Assembly (NCBI GenBank): GCA_028671895.1
Contig: JAPMAC010000231.1
Location: forward strand, 7,962,001 to 8,026,000
Direction of reading: 5' to 3'
Length of the DNA: 64,000 bases
Source of the DNA: Oenanthe sinensis
Lineage: Eukaryota > Streptophyta > Magnoliopsida > Apiales > Apiaceae
Shown here: in pieces, positions 22,553 to 34,940 of the stretch
How positions within the stretch are numbered: the stretch's first letter is position 1
Layout of the letters: every line of letters begins with the position of its first letter
Notes under the pieces: generated by a model
Databases searched by the model: none
The model's input: only the letters and a program-made list of their open reading frames with translations
Told to the model about the DNA's origin: nothing
Translations under genes and position numbers: made by a program

Positions 22553-23142
22553 TGTTACTGATTAAAAATGAGATGTATTTAATACACAATTAATACTAGG
22601 ATTTGAGAGAGTTTCGAGTTTTAATGGTTGCATTAATGTTTCGTGACTACCTCAGGTCCTCGTTAACTGCCTACGTATCTCAATGGGTGTGAGAATCAAG
22701 TCAATAAAACGTAGTTCTAATGTTGAGGGGTTAGACCCTTTATATAGGCGCACGAGGGCCTTATAATCATATTAGAATTAGGAGATTTGGTGGTCAAGTC
22801 TCCTATTGACAATGTTGTCTAAACCTTTTAGGAATGAGGGTCATCGTTAGATTCTTCCCACGTTTGGATTTCTAGATCCTTCTAGGATGAGGGCATTCAA
22901 CAGGTTTCTTTGGCCTTTACTGAGCTTTTATTAATTAATTATGAAATTAATTAATAACAAAGGCTTAATGAGCATATGGCTTCAACAGAGTTTGTGGGCC
23001 GGATTTACAAATCCAGTTGATCCTATGATTTATTTTTCTAGTTCGTTTAAAGGTCCCAAACATTTGGACCATACTATGTTTAATAAATGAAATAATAAAA
23101 GATATATTTATTATTTCCTCATGACTATTTTTACCCACATCA
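22553..23142 (-). repeat. E2 5' LTR (right copy)
   Basis: 590 bp, starting TGTTACTG and ending CCCACATCA on the plus strand, followed at once by the TSD AATAT. A minus-strand TATATAAAG box lies at about 22738-22748. The outer (U3) 230 bases do not match the left LTR. Confidence 0.8.
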
Positions 23143-23147
23143 AATAT

Positions 23148-25118
23148 ATAGGGCTGAACCATAACCATAATACACCTCATTCACTTTGCTGATAAGGTCA
23201 AGAGACAAGATTATATAAACTTTATATTTAACAAGCCAGCTTACTAATTAACTTGATAAGATGGCTGATAAAGTCAAAACAGATTATTCCATAACTAATA
23301 TTCACGCACTCTTGGACACAGTTCAGTGATCCAGTCCTATGCATGTAGAATAATGAAATAGGCATATGGTGATTGGTTTTATAAACTTATAATTAGTCAA
23401 CAATAAGAAATATGTTTATCCAAACAGCATCATTGAACTAGCTACAAATACATGCGCAATCAGAAATATCTATATCCATACCATAAATCTTTTATTATAT
23501 ATAGTAGGAGGACATGAAGAAGTGAATGAGCCATTTTATTTTAAAAAAAAAAATCACAAGTCATTTTATTTGAAGTAATTTTATTAGTATTCCTTTAACT
23601 AATTAAATGATGAAAATTCGTGTTACTTTATTAATTGTGCGCATTAAATATATTGTCATCTAATATTAATAACTTTAATATAAAGTTAATATAAGAGTAA
23701 AAACATTAAAATATAAGAAATATAATGTTATTTTATGATTTTATTTATAATAAATAATTATTTTACTCATATCTCTTTAATGATATATAAAATTTGTTTA
23801 TATTTACATTTACAATTGTCTATTATTTAACATATAACTACATTATATATGTACTATTAATAAAATTATATTTAAAATATTAAAATATATTTATATAAAA
23901 CATCAGAGTTAGGGATTGTAACATGCACCCAAACACATATCCAAACATGCATATATTTTATTTTAATATATGAGGTAGATTATTATTAACAAGTCTAAAA
24001 ATAGATAATGATATTTTGGGGTTGTGATTGAGGGGTATATTACCAAGTTATTATATTTAGGTAAATGTATTTTGTCCTTATACGAATTCATGACTTAACC
24101 TGATTTTAAAAATTATAGAACTCGATATTTGACTCGGGTTATCACATATGGCATCAGATTAAAATTTTAAAAGTTTGATGTGTCAAGTTACCGGTCAATA
24201 CTATTTCAATGGGAATACAAAACCAACCAATACTATTTCATGATGTGCAATTTGGACATGTGGACTATCTATTCGGCGGACTTATGAGATATTTGTTCGG
24301 TCTAATCAGCGCGTGGGGAATTTAAATAAAAGAATTTCCAAAAAGATTATAATCAAATTAAAAAATATAATAAAAAAGAAAATTAAACTAGTGACTCATG
24401 TCTCGCACAAGCTTTTATACTAGTATAAATTAATATAAGAACCAAGGACGCATAGTGTAGGCAAGATGGATTCAAATGTTTCAAAAATATGATAACTCGG
24501 ATGGGGTGTACGGCATTTATAATAATAATAATAATATTTTATTGAAGTGTAGAAAATATAATAATAAAAATTATAGTTTGAATTTAAGAGTAAATCTAGG
24601 GATACAAAATAGTGTAAAAAAATAGTTTTCAAATGTCACATGACACATTTTGATTAATTGTAATTCTATTAAATATAATGGAATTCAGTATATTCACACA
24701 AATCCCACAAATTAAAATTTTCAAAATTGACACATCGCCGCTGTCACATCGTTTGAAACAGATTTTTTTACCCAATTTTATACCTCAAACATTACTCTTT
24801 TAAATATCTTAATATCTCATCTAATGAGTGTGAGTGTGCGTGTTTAGGAATTAGGAAACTTTTCGACTATCTTTTTATTGATAAAATGTGTGTGTATAGT
24901 ATAGAAGACATAGGATGACAGATATAACACGGTTGGGAGGTTGGGAGGCATACAGGACAATGTAATAGATTCTTAGCAAGCATCAGAAAACACCATTTGA
25001 CATGCAAAGTTGAGAAAAGGTACGCGTTTTGTGGATATCTTACTAGTCGGTTGCCTAAATAATTTGCTGTTTACATTAGTGCTTATTAATTATTATGACA
25101 AGTTCTCTAAATTTGTTG
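23148..25118. other. AT-rich intergenic DNA, no gene seen
   Basis: Very AT-rich with many short poly-A and poly-T runs and stop codons in all frames. I see no coding domain, RNA gene or convincing repeat here. Confidence 0.6.
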
Positions 25119-25126
25119 TTAAGTAT

Positions 25127-25698
25127 TAGGTCTGCCAATTTGACCATGATACGTGAACACGATACGAAAAAAATGGATATGAGTTTTGATTTTCGATACA
25201 CGAAATACGAAAATACACGAACACGAAATTACACAATAAATTTAGTGTCAGATATGAATTTCATTTTGGGTACACGAAAAATACACGAAATATTAATATA
25301 TAATTTTTATTTTTTATATATCATAATTTATATTATATACGTAATATATATTTTTTAAACATATTATTATATATATACGTAATATATAACAATTTACTCA
25401 TTTTATGTATTAATTAGTATTTCGTGTATATTTTGTGTATATTTCATGTATTCGGATATAATCGTTTCGTGTTATTTCGGGTCGTTTCGTGTAAACAAAA
25501 AATATACAAAAATTTCATGTACTTTTTTTTCATTTGATGTAAGCACGAAATATTTCGTTTCGTGTTCGGATCGGTTAAATAAGTACCGGAAATGATTTTG
25601 GGTCATTTTTTGTTTTAGCCATGAATACACGATGAGTACACGAAAATATGAAAGTACACGAAATGAAATTACACAAAACGATACGATTGCCGGCTCTA
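25127..25698. mobile_element. hAT-type MITE, 572 bp
   Basis: Imperfect terminal inverted repeats (left TAGGTCTGCCAAT, right end inverted TAGAGCCGGCAAT) are flanked by an 8-bp duplication with one mismatch (TTAAGTAT at 25119-25126, TTAAGTAC at 25699-25706). The interior is full of CACGAAA/TTTCGTG motifs in opposite orientations in the two halves, typical of the subterminal repeats of small hAT derivatives. There is no transposase coding. Confidence 0.7.
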
Positions 25699-27196
25699 TT
25701 AAGTACTCCGTAATATGCTCGGCCTGATTTAAGAATAATATCAGAGCCCTTGACAGATCACTTGAAAAAGTGACTGGCCATAAACTCGACATGGTCTAAC
25801 TAGAATTTTCCCAAATCTGGATCAGAAAATTTGAACACAGTAAAACTCAACTTTAACCACATTATTTAAAGAGAAAAAAGTACCTCGCAAAATTATCGGA
25901 GACCAGAGTATTTTTTAATATCAAATAATGATGATATTTTTATAAATTTTTAAAATTTTTAGTTACAACAAGTCATCATATGTATTTATCTATTTTTTAT
26001 ATATAATTTCAGTTAAGTTACCTAAGAACCTCATAAAAATGGAGGAATGACCCTTTTTATCATTGATTAAGAGTAAATTGTCCAAAAAGTCACATTTAAG
26101 TTAGCCCTGTGTAGGGGTGAGTACGGTTAACCAAAAACTGAAAAAATCGTCCGAACCGAACCGACCAAACCGAAAATTTAGGTTTTTTAACGGTTTGGTT
26201 TGGTTATGATTTTAAATTTTAAAAACCGAAAGTTTTGGTTTGGTTTTGGGTTGATCCACCCAGTACAACCGAACCGAACCGATATATAATATATATAAAT
26301 ATATAATATATATTTATAATATTAATCATATATAATATAAAAAAATAATTTATAGTGTTATTATATATACATACAGTGAGCAAGTATCTAATATCTTACT
26401 TTCTTACTGTTTTAAAAGCTCAGCCCAAATGAAGAGTAATAGTCCATACTCCAAATTATATACAAACTTCTATTCTTTTAATTTACCCTAAATCCTAATC
26501 AGTTTACCCTGATATCTTGAGTCGTAGAGAGAGACCTGAGACTTGAGAGATAGATACACTCATACACCTTCAATTCCACTAAGTTAATATTCTTGTAAGT
26601 TTAACATTCTTGTTCTCTATTTCTGTATGTTACTGTCAACCGATTCATTATTATTTTTTTGCTAAATATTTGATTCATTGTTATTTAATGGAGTATGTTG
26701 TATGAATTAATTTCATTAGAGCTTTTCTAAATTTGGTTTTTGTTTTAGGATTGAAACTTTGAAGCTTGAAGATACGGCATCGGTTGACAAAGATCTTACT
26801 GGAGAAGCATCAGTTGAAATTTTATCTGGTGTACCCCGTGATGTAATCGGTGAAGAGCATACAGAAGAGCATCAACAATTTGAATTAAAACCTCAAGGTA
26901 CACAACCTAGAGGTGAAAGGTCAGATGTTTGGAAATTGTTTACAAAAGAGCCTAATAATAAGGAAATGGCTGTTTGTAACTTCTGTAAAAAACAATACGT
27001 AGCTTCTTCAGGAAATGGCACGAGTTCTCTATGGAGTCATTCCAGAAAGTGTTTCAAGAACCCTAATAAAAGAGCCAATAAAAATCAGCCTATTCTTTCT
27101 TTTAAAAAGAAAAGGGAGGGAGTAGTACTCTTAAGAGTCATACCTTTAATTATAACAAGTGTAGGGAAGCTTTGGCAGAAATAGTGATGTTAGATG

Positions 27197-27849
27197 TGAA
27201 GGAATTTATGCACCAGCGGAAGCATTGAATAACATTTATTTGCATATATTCCTATGTATACATACATATAGATACAAAAACTATTTTATAAATTGAAGAA
27301 TACCTCGATTGCTTTCCGGCAACAGCTAGAGAAGATCTTGTTCTTCAATCCTTGCAATCACACCTTAAGTGTGGAGTGCTCTAAAGATATCCACCAAGAA
27401 TCAAACTAAAAGATGAAGGAGGAGGCTAGAGAGGAAATTAGGGTTGCCTCCCTTTTAAAATATTTCTCACAAATATTAGGGTTGAAGTATTAGGATTTAT
27501 AATCCTATATTTATAGGCAAATATCTCAGCTGAGATATTTTCTATAAATATCTTATTATTAATTCCTTTTTTAATTAATTAATCTTATTAATTAATTAGT
27601 TAATAATTAAAACTATTTTAATCATTAATTCCTTTTTCTAAACTCTTTTAAAAAAATTATTCTCTCTTCATATTTAATTACTTTAATTAAATATTTAATT
27701 AATAATATTAAGATCTTATCTTAAATAATTTATAATCAATTAAATCTCATTTAATCAATTTATAAAATTTGTTAAATAATTATTTATTTCATAAATAAAT
27801 AATGACTAGCTATTATTAATTATTCCTTCATCTATAATTTAATCTCTTT
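27197..27849 (-). repeat. Truncated 3' LTR of the nested copia element
   Basis: Nearly identical to 34941-35590 from the first base (TGAAGGAATTTATGCACC) to CATCTATAATTTAATCTC, after which protease-region coding sequence starts abruptly. The roughly 1050-base U3-side part is missing. Confidence 0.85.
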
Positions 27850-28040
27850 TAAAAATTGAACTTTTATTATTCTCAATAACAAACGAAAAAACATCCAAGT
27901 CTAACATGAGAATAGAAATAATATTCCTCACAATTGAGGGAACAAAATAACAATTATCCAAAATAATAGTCTTGCCCGTAGGCATAAGTAAATCAAACGA
28001 TCCTACAGCTACAGCAGCAACTCTTGCTCCATTGCCCATA

Positions 28041-31000
28041 TGTGACGCCCCCAGATCCGGGGTCAGGAATCCAGGTTGTCACTATCCAATTTCCACAATA
28101 ACAACACTCACCTGCTTTAACAATTATAATAACTAAACATAAAAGCAGTGACCCCAAACCAAATACACAATTCGAGTTATAGTCTCAGTAAACGAACTTA
28201 AAATAGTAACAGTTATTACAAACCAATGTAAACTCAAGATCTCACACTACTAATATAACTTCCACATGATGTTACATTAGAAGTAAACATTAATCCAAGA
28301 TCTATTATCGCATTACATATTTTTCAACAAGTCTAGGATTCTAATCTGGAATCCCGTCTTTCTTGCACCATTTATCGAAGTCCTGAACCTGACTAGCTCA
28401 AGCTTGAATCTTCCTGTTCCTTAACATAATACTCGAGGTAGACAATTCATAGTCATCTCTTTCTGTAAGATATAAGATTTACAAAAAGGAAGAATGAGCC
28501 AAAGAATGCTAAGCAAGTTATTTATCAGAATATTTCAAGGAAAAGGTGATAGCCATAATTATCCCAACTGGATATTCAACAATAAAGTACACAACTAGCA
28601 ATCTGATTGAAGATGTAAAGCCAGTTATATCTCGACAATAAATGACTCAAGGTTCACGATGCAAGAAGATATTCACAACAATAATGCAGTTCACGTCACT
28701 GCAATACAACAATTTAAGTTCATAATTTTTGAGACTGACAATATCAATAACTTAGCACAATGGCCTCAATCACCGAGTACCATTCGTTTGAGTATCAATA
28801 AGCAAGCAGTTCAATATACTACGAAAAGAATGAATGAAAGTTCAACAATTCCCATTAACACTATCAGTAACTTAGCACCATGGCTTTCGTTATAGTGTAG
28901 GAACAATGAAACTGATATATGCGAATAAAACAGTACTCAAAACAACCAACCAACTCAGAGTTGATTATATTCCCCGTTGACACTATCGGTAACACAACAC
29001 CTAGGCTTTCGTTACAGTGCAACGTCAAATTCCAATTAGAAGAAATGGGACTATCTAGAGATTTTTCAACGCTCTATTGTACGCGATGATCAGTCGCCTT
29101 GTACAATAGAAAAACCAGTCACTTTCTCTACTAGTAGAAAGCCAACCCCTTATCGGGACGTCACCCTAGGAAACTCATGGGCCTTTAATTACGGCTGGGT
29201 CGTGCATCACCGACCTCTTACGCAACCTTACTCCAGTCCTTGATGAATACTTTGAACATCATCAAATCTAGAAGGAAATTTAATCCATCCTTCCAGAGCA
29301 ACAACAATCCACTCTAGGATTTCAATCAACTGTTAAGGAAGAGAATTTAATACAACCTTCCAGAACAACAATAATCCACTCTAGGATTTCAATCAACAGA
29401 TAAGGAAGGGAATTTAATACAACCTTCCAGAACAACAACAATCCACTCTAGGATTTCAATCAACAGATAAGGAAGGGAATTTAATACCACCTTCCAGAAC
29501 AACAACAATCTACTCTAGGATTTCAATCAACAGATAAGGAAGGGAATTTAATACAACCTTCCAGAACAACAACAATCCACTCTAGGATTTCAATCAACAG
29601 ATAAGGAAGGGAATTTAATACAACCTTCCAGAACAACAACAATCCACTCTAGGATTTCAATCAACAGATGAGGAAGGGAATTTAATACAACCTTCCAGAA
29701 CAACAACAATCCACTCTAGGATTTCAATCAACAGATGAGGAAGGGAATTTAATACAACCTTCCAGAACAACGACCTATTATAAGATTTCAATGTCTGACA
29801 ATAGCTTGGCTCCCGAAACGAGGTGGGAGTACTCTCGAAACATCTGGGTTGACTCTCAATCAACGAATTTAACAAGACAGAAACCCTTGAATCAAGGAGA
29901 CTCAAGAACGCGACCGGGGAGCCACTAATACGAGTTAAAATAGACTCCACAAAAATTTACATTTTTGGAGTGAGATAATGGGCCTTAAAGGCACCAATAC
30001 AACTGGGAGGAATATCGGAGTCGGACGTTACCTCCCGAACCTGGAGTTATCGACTCAGAATAAATACAAAGTATCCGAGTCATCGCTCACTATTTATTAT
30101 TTAATAAAAAATAATATTTAAAGAATCTTAGATAACTCCAGAATATTTGTAAAGAATGAATAAATATTTTATTAATATTTATGAGACCAAGAATGGTCCT
30201 CGAAAAATATTAAATGATTTGAAAGAATTAAAATATTTAATTCGAATATAATCAAGATTATTTAATATTTAAATAATCTCAAATGATTCAACATATTCAA
30301 ATAATTTCAAATGACCTGAAAGTATTTAATTAACATTTAGACACTTTCTATACTCTTTAAATAATATTTAATAAACTAAATATTATTTAAAACATTGATG
30401 GGATATTAATCCAAATCCACTAATCCCATCTCATACCAGTTAATAACTCAAAACATATACTCCAGGAAGAATTCCAGGATAATATCGACTAACCGTCGAG
30501 AAACAATGGACTACTCCCGGTCGACCATCGAGCACCAAAAAGATGTACTCGACACTAGATTCAGTTATACAAAACTGACAAAAGGCGTCCTCTAACTCTT
30601 GAGATGTTCAGAGGCGCGAACATATAGTATACAGTTCCATTTGAAAGGAACTTCAAACACTACAGAGCTTTATAACCAATAAACCGTTATAAAGTCTAGA
30701 GTTTAGGAATTTACTTTACGAACTCCAACTTTTCGAGAAGTTCAGAGTCATCTCAGAATTAGGTTGAAAAGACCTAAATCTACTCACGATAAACAATCTC
30801 GACAACCTATGCATACTCTTGTCATAAGTCAGAATTAAAATGACAAAGCGTCGGATACTTGCATACTCTAACTTTTCGAGAAGTTCAGAGTAGCAGGAGA
30901 ATCAAGTTATATATGAACAAGACAGTTCAAGGTGAAATGCCGACGTGCATTTCTAATAACAAAAATGAGCTAAGTAGTTCCAAACACAACAAAAATGTAT

Positions 31001-33007
31001 AATTGAAGAACTTATCATCAAGTCAAAGATTTCAAAAATTTTGGCATCACCATGAATCAATAATATTCTGATATGGAATAAAACGATAGAGTTGGAAACT
31101 TGCCTGTAGTCCAAGGAATGCTATTCCAGCTTCTCCACGCTCCGGGTACTCTATAATCATATAAGAACCCACTCTTAGTATACATATGCATGTATCAGGT
31201 TAATTGTAATTTATATAATTACTCTACATTTCGCCTGGTACTTCACCTCCTCGGGCCTACTTTAGCTATTCGAAAAGTTATTTTGACAATGCTTTTTAAT
31301 CATGTTCCTTACATCTACATGTAGTCATGATATTCCTTAACAACTTCCGTTACTTGGCCGACTCGAGACAAGTTCTCTATCTTGCCCGAAATCTTTTCCC
31401 AAAACGGTCGTTTAACCTTTTTCTTATATTCATTTCACTCCAACACCCTGTTTTCTAGCATTTTTAATAAATTGAAAATTAATCCATTTGACATGATTTC
31501 TTTTCTATTGACAAGGAATATCCCATAAAAGTTTCAAATCCATTCAAGTATTATGGCTAGAGGAAACACTGCCTCAACATAGGCATTTGATAGGTTTATT
31601 CCTTAAGGTTTCTTACTTCCACCTTCTCGACTCCAACAATTTTAATAAATCGGGTTTTACTCCTTTTAATCCAAATCCTTTTTCTGCATAATCCCAGATA
31701 ACTCTAGTATTTTAACTAAAAGTTTCAGATTTTATTAAGCTCCGTAGCTAGTCCAATCATACCCTCAAAGTTGGACAAAAACAGGATTTTCATTTCCTGC
31801 GCTACCGTTACTAAATCGGCCATAACTTTTGACTCGTAACTCCGAATGACGCAAAATTAGCGCTCAAACGATCTAGAGACAATCTACTATCTAACCATAT
31901 CAGCCATAAGCCAAGAACAGTGGCCGAATGTTCGCAGATATTTCTGGACAGTTGCAGCAGTAAGGTTAGAAAAAAAAATGGCATGGTTACGTTTGTTTTC
32001 TCATCGTTTTCCATTTTTATTCTACTCCAAATCAACCAACAAACAATCCCAAACTCCTCATTCAACCATATACTACATCATAACACAATCTCAAGCTCCA
32101 AAAATCAGCCAAGCATGAAAAACAAAACCTAGAAATCAATGAATCAAAGCATGTGTTTCTAGGGTCATACATGGATGCTTCTCACTACCCATATCATATA
32201 TATGCAATAACAATCATCAATCAAGCCATAGGAACTCAAGAATCAAAGAAAACAAATTATTTATTTTCGGAGTTACTGTTCATTCGAACCTTCTTTGAAT
32301 CATAACTAAAGATTTAATGGATGGAATGATGTAGAAATCAAGAGGAAGCAAGGTGAGTGTTATACCTTCGATTCAAGCTATCAAGCGCAAGAAACGGTGA
32401 AGAAATGAGCAAGAACGAGCAAGCCAAGTGATTTTTCTTCATCATTTTTCTCTCCTCCTTCTTCCCTTCGGTTGTGGCTGTGCTTGGTGAAGAAATGAAC
32501 GCAAAAGTGATTTTTGTGTGGTGGAAGCTAGTGTTTTAAACGATTCATGCGGTAGTCGCGTAATTTCCCGATAACGTTTTAATCTCTCGTTATCGTACTC
32601 TTTTCTTTCGTCCCACCTAAGTTCTAAAAACTTAAAATCTCATATTATGATTCTAATATATTTTAGAATCATTAAATTAATACTCTTTAATTGTTTCGAG
32701 AATTTACGAAACAATTCTCCGAATAAATGCTATTCGCTTACACCGCCTCTCAAACTCTGTTACGACTTTCATCCGGACTTCAAATTTATTTTGTTAGACT
32801 AAAAATAATTATTAGTCCTATATTTATTATGTATGCTACCATAACACCGATATGCATATTTTCAAATATCCTGTATATTAACAATACGGTCTCACAGTTC
32901 CCGTACCTTATGAAGAAAATAAATCCATAAAATCATTTCTCCATAAAATGAAAAATTTTACCCAAAAATCTTAATAACCCTAAGCGTCAAAAATACGGGT
33001 TATTACA
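28041..33007 (+). mobile_element. Solo LTR, about 5 kb, of a Tekay/Del-like gypsy element
   Basis: It starts TGTGACGCCCCCAGATCC and ends GGGTTATTACA with a perfect TSD CCATA at 28036-28040 and 33008-33012. The ends resemble long LTRs of Tekay/Del chromoviruses, which often begin TGTRACRCCCC and end in TTATTACA. No gag or pol coding, no primer binding site and no internal copy of the ends was seen, so a solo LTR left by LTR-LTR recombination is the simplest reading. The lineage assignment is from memory of the terminal motifs and is less sure than the boundaries. Confidence 0.75.
29271..29775. repeat. 67-bp tandem repeat inside the solo LTR
   Basis: About 7.5 copies with starts at 29271, 29338, 29405, 29472, 29539, 29606, 29673 and 29740. 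Each holds GAAGGGAATTTAATAC, CTTCCAGAACAACAAC and TCTAGGATTTCAATC. The inner copies are nearly identical, and the first two and the last are more diverged. Confidence 0.92.
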
Positions 33008-34940
33008 CCATACGTAGGATCACCTCTTCTTCTTCAAGAGTCTTACTTCTCCTTAGTCCCTGCAACGAATTGCAAATATGAGAACCACAGGCGGTATCTA
33101 ATACCCAAGTAGAAGTTTGATTAAGTGACATATTTAGTTCGATCATGAACATACCTGAAGCAGAAGCGGTAGTCTCACCACCCTTCTTCTTCTTCAATTC
33201 TGCAAGGTAAGCCTTACAGTTTCTCTTCGAGTGCCCCATATTGTTGCAGTGAAAGCAAACAACTTTGCTTTTGGGATCTTCAGCTTTTGGCGGAACTGGC
33301 CTTTTCTCACCTACCTTCTTCTTCTTCTTATGAGGGCTCCTCTTCCTCTTCTTAGGGTTAGAGCCTTCACCAATTAGAAGAACAAAACTCTTCTTTGTGG
33401 GAAAATTCGACTCAGCAGTTTTCAGCATGTTATGGAGTTCAGGCAAGCTGACATCGAACTTGTTCATGTGAAAGTTCACAACGAACTGCGAGAATGAATC
33501 TGGAAGTGATTGCAAGACCAGATCTTGATTCAGCTCCCCATCCATGACAAATCCAAGTTGTCCAAGACGCTCAATCAAATTGATCATCTTGAGCACATGA
33601 ACATTCACAGATGATCCCTCAGTCATCCTACAACGGAACAACTCCTTCGATATCTCATATCGAGCTGTCCTTCCTGCCACATCATACAAATCTTGTAGAT
33701 GCATAAGGATAGAGTGAGCATCCATATGCTCGTGTTGCTTTTGGAGCTCATCATTCATGGATCCCAGCATAACACATTGTGCAACTCTTGCATCATCTAT
33801 CCAATTACAATACACAATATGTTCATCATTATGTGCATCCTGAGCAGGTTCAGCAGGTTTAGGTGAGTCTAGTACATATTCCTTCTTCTCAATCCTAAGA
33901 ACAATTCTCAGGTTTCGAAGCCAATCAGCATAGTTGGGACCAGTTAATTTGTGTGCATCGAGCAAGCAACGGAGTGATAGTGCAGAAGACATTATGTATA
34001 TAGTAAATCTGCAAATAATAAACACATAACAACATTTAGCAAATACTCTATTTCATTATCTAAAACACCATAAGTGCCTCCCACTATTCTATCTAATTTC
34101 TATATCCCTTATTGAAATTAAGCATTCATAATGGTAGTGGGATAGGGATCCTACATTCCATCACACAACATCGGCTGTAGCACGAAACGCCATGTAAAGT
34201 TCAATAGGCAGACAACTCTTGTCAGCTACATCTCATATTATTCCCTAATCTTACTTTATCCTCTTGAATACTTGAGTCACGGCTGTGGCACGACAAACTC
34301 AATATTCTAAGTCAAGTCAATCCCAACATCTCGTATAATTAAACTAGTTTCAAATAGCCCACGACTATAGCACGTAACGACCATAAGATTCCAATTCATC
34401 ATACACATCTCATGTTATAGACAAGTATCTCTTCATTCGGGTATGCGTTACAATCCAAAAACCCTTTTTTTAGCTTGTAACGCATGCGCAGAATGCGTTA
34501 CACCCTTTTTTCCCCAGATATTATTATTTAATTATGAATTAATTAAAAACAACTTTAAAAATCCATAATAAATAATCTATTGATCAGAAAAATATTCTAA
34601 AATTACCTGGACGATCTACAACACTTTTAGAACACGTGAAAAATATAAAATAAATTTTGAGGAACAATAATGAATTAATCATAATTAAATCATTATTATT
34701 GCTTTCAAAATTCATAATAAATATTCTACGCATCAGAAAGTTATGAAAAATTAACTGAACGATCTACAACACTTATAGAACCCAGGAAAATTATTAAAAC
34801 AATTTTGACGAACAGTATCATATTAATCATAATTAAAACATGATATTACTTGTATAAATCATAATAAATACATACATGCTCATAAAATTCTGAAACTTGA
34901 CCACGAATCTATATGCATACAACCTAAGCTTTGTTACTAT

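Larger units (their letters stand above)
14012..23142 (-). mobile_element. E2: Tat/Retand-like Ty3/gypsy element, complete ends, decayed genes
   Basis: This is a 9.1-kb element on the minus strand. The 5-bp TSD AATAT is found at 14007-14011 and 23143-23147, directly outside the TG and CA ends. The layout repeats E1: 5' LTR on the right, primer binding site, gag-pol on minus, and the extra ORF in antisense next to the left LTR. Gag-pol has many frameshifts and stops, and the antisense ORF has two stops, so E2 looks older and is non-autonomous. Confidence 0.9.
27850..33992 (-). pseudogene. Copia Gag-protease remnant, split by a solo LTR
   Basis: The likely ATG is at 33992 (MSSALSLRCLLDAHKL; the frame is open slightly further upstream). 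It encodes a UBN2-type copia Gag (GPNYADWLRN, MNDELQKQHE, LQSLPDSFSQFV), a CCHC knuckle (CFHCNNMGHSKRNC, near 33210-33250) and the protease active-site region WVLDTACGSHIC near 33090. The frame is cut at 33008 by the solo LTR and resumes at 28040 with MGNGARVAAVAVG...LLMPTGKTIILDNC, ending near 27840. Only the 5-bp TSD is duplicated at the cut, so the frame was open when the LTR inserted. All downstream pol domains are deleted. Confidence 0.85.

Noticed and set aside
29271..29775. Regular repeat array that could be taken for a CRISPR array
   Set aside because: The units are contiguous tandem copies without unique spacers, in a plant LTR. The same applies to the 175-bp and 22-bp arrays.
28041..33007. 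Large retrotransposon derivative (LARD) with its own LTRs
   Set aside because: No internal repeat of the ends and no primer binding site was seen, so a solo LTR is simpler. A family search could reopen this.
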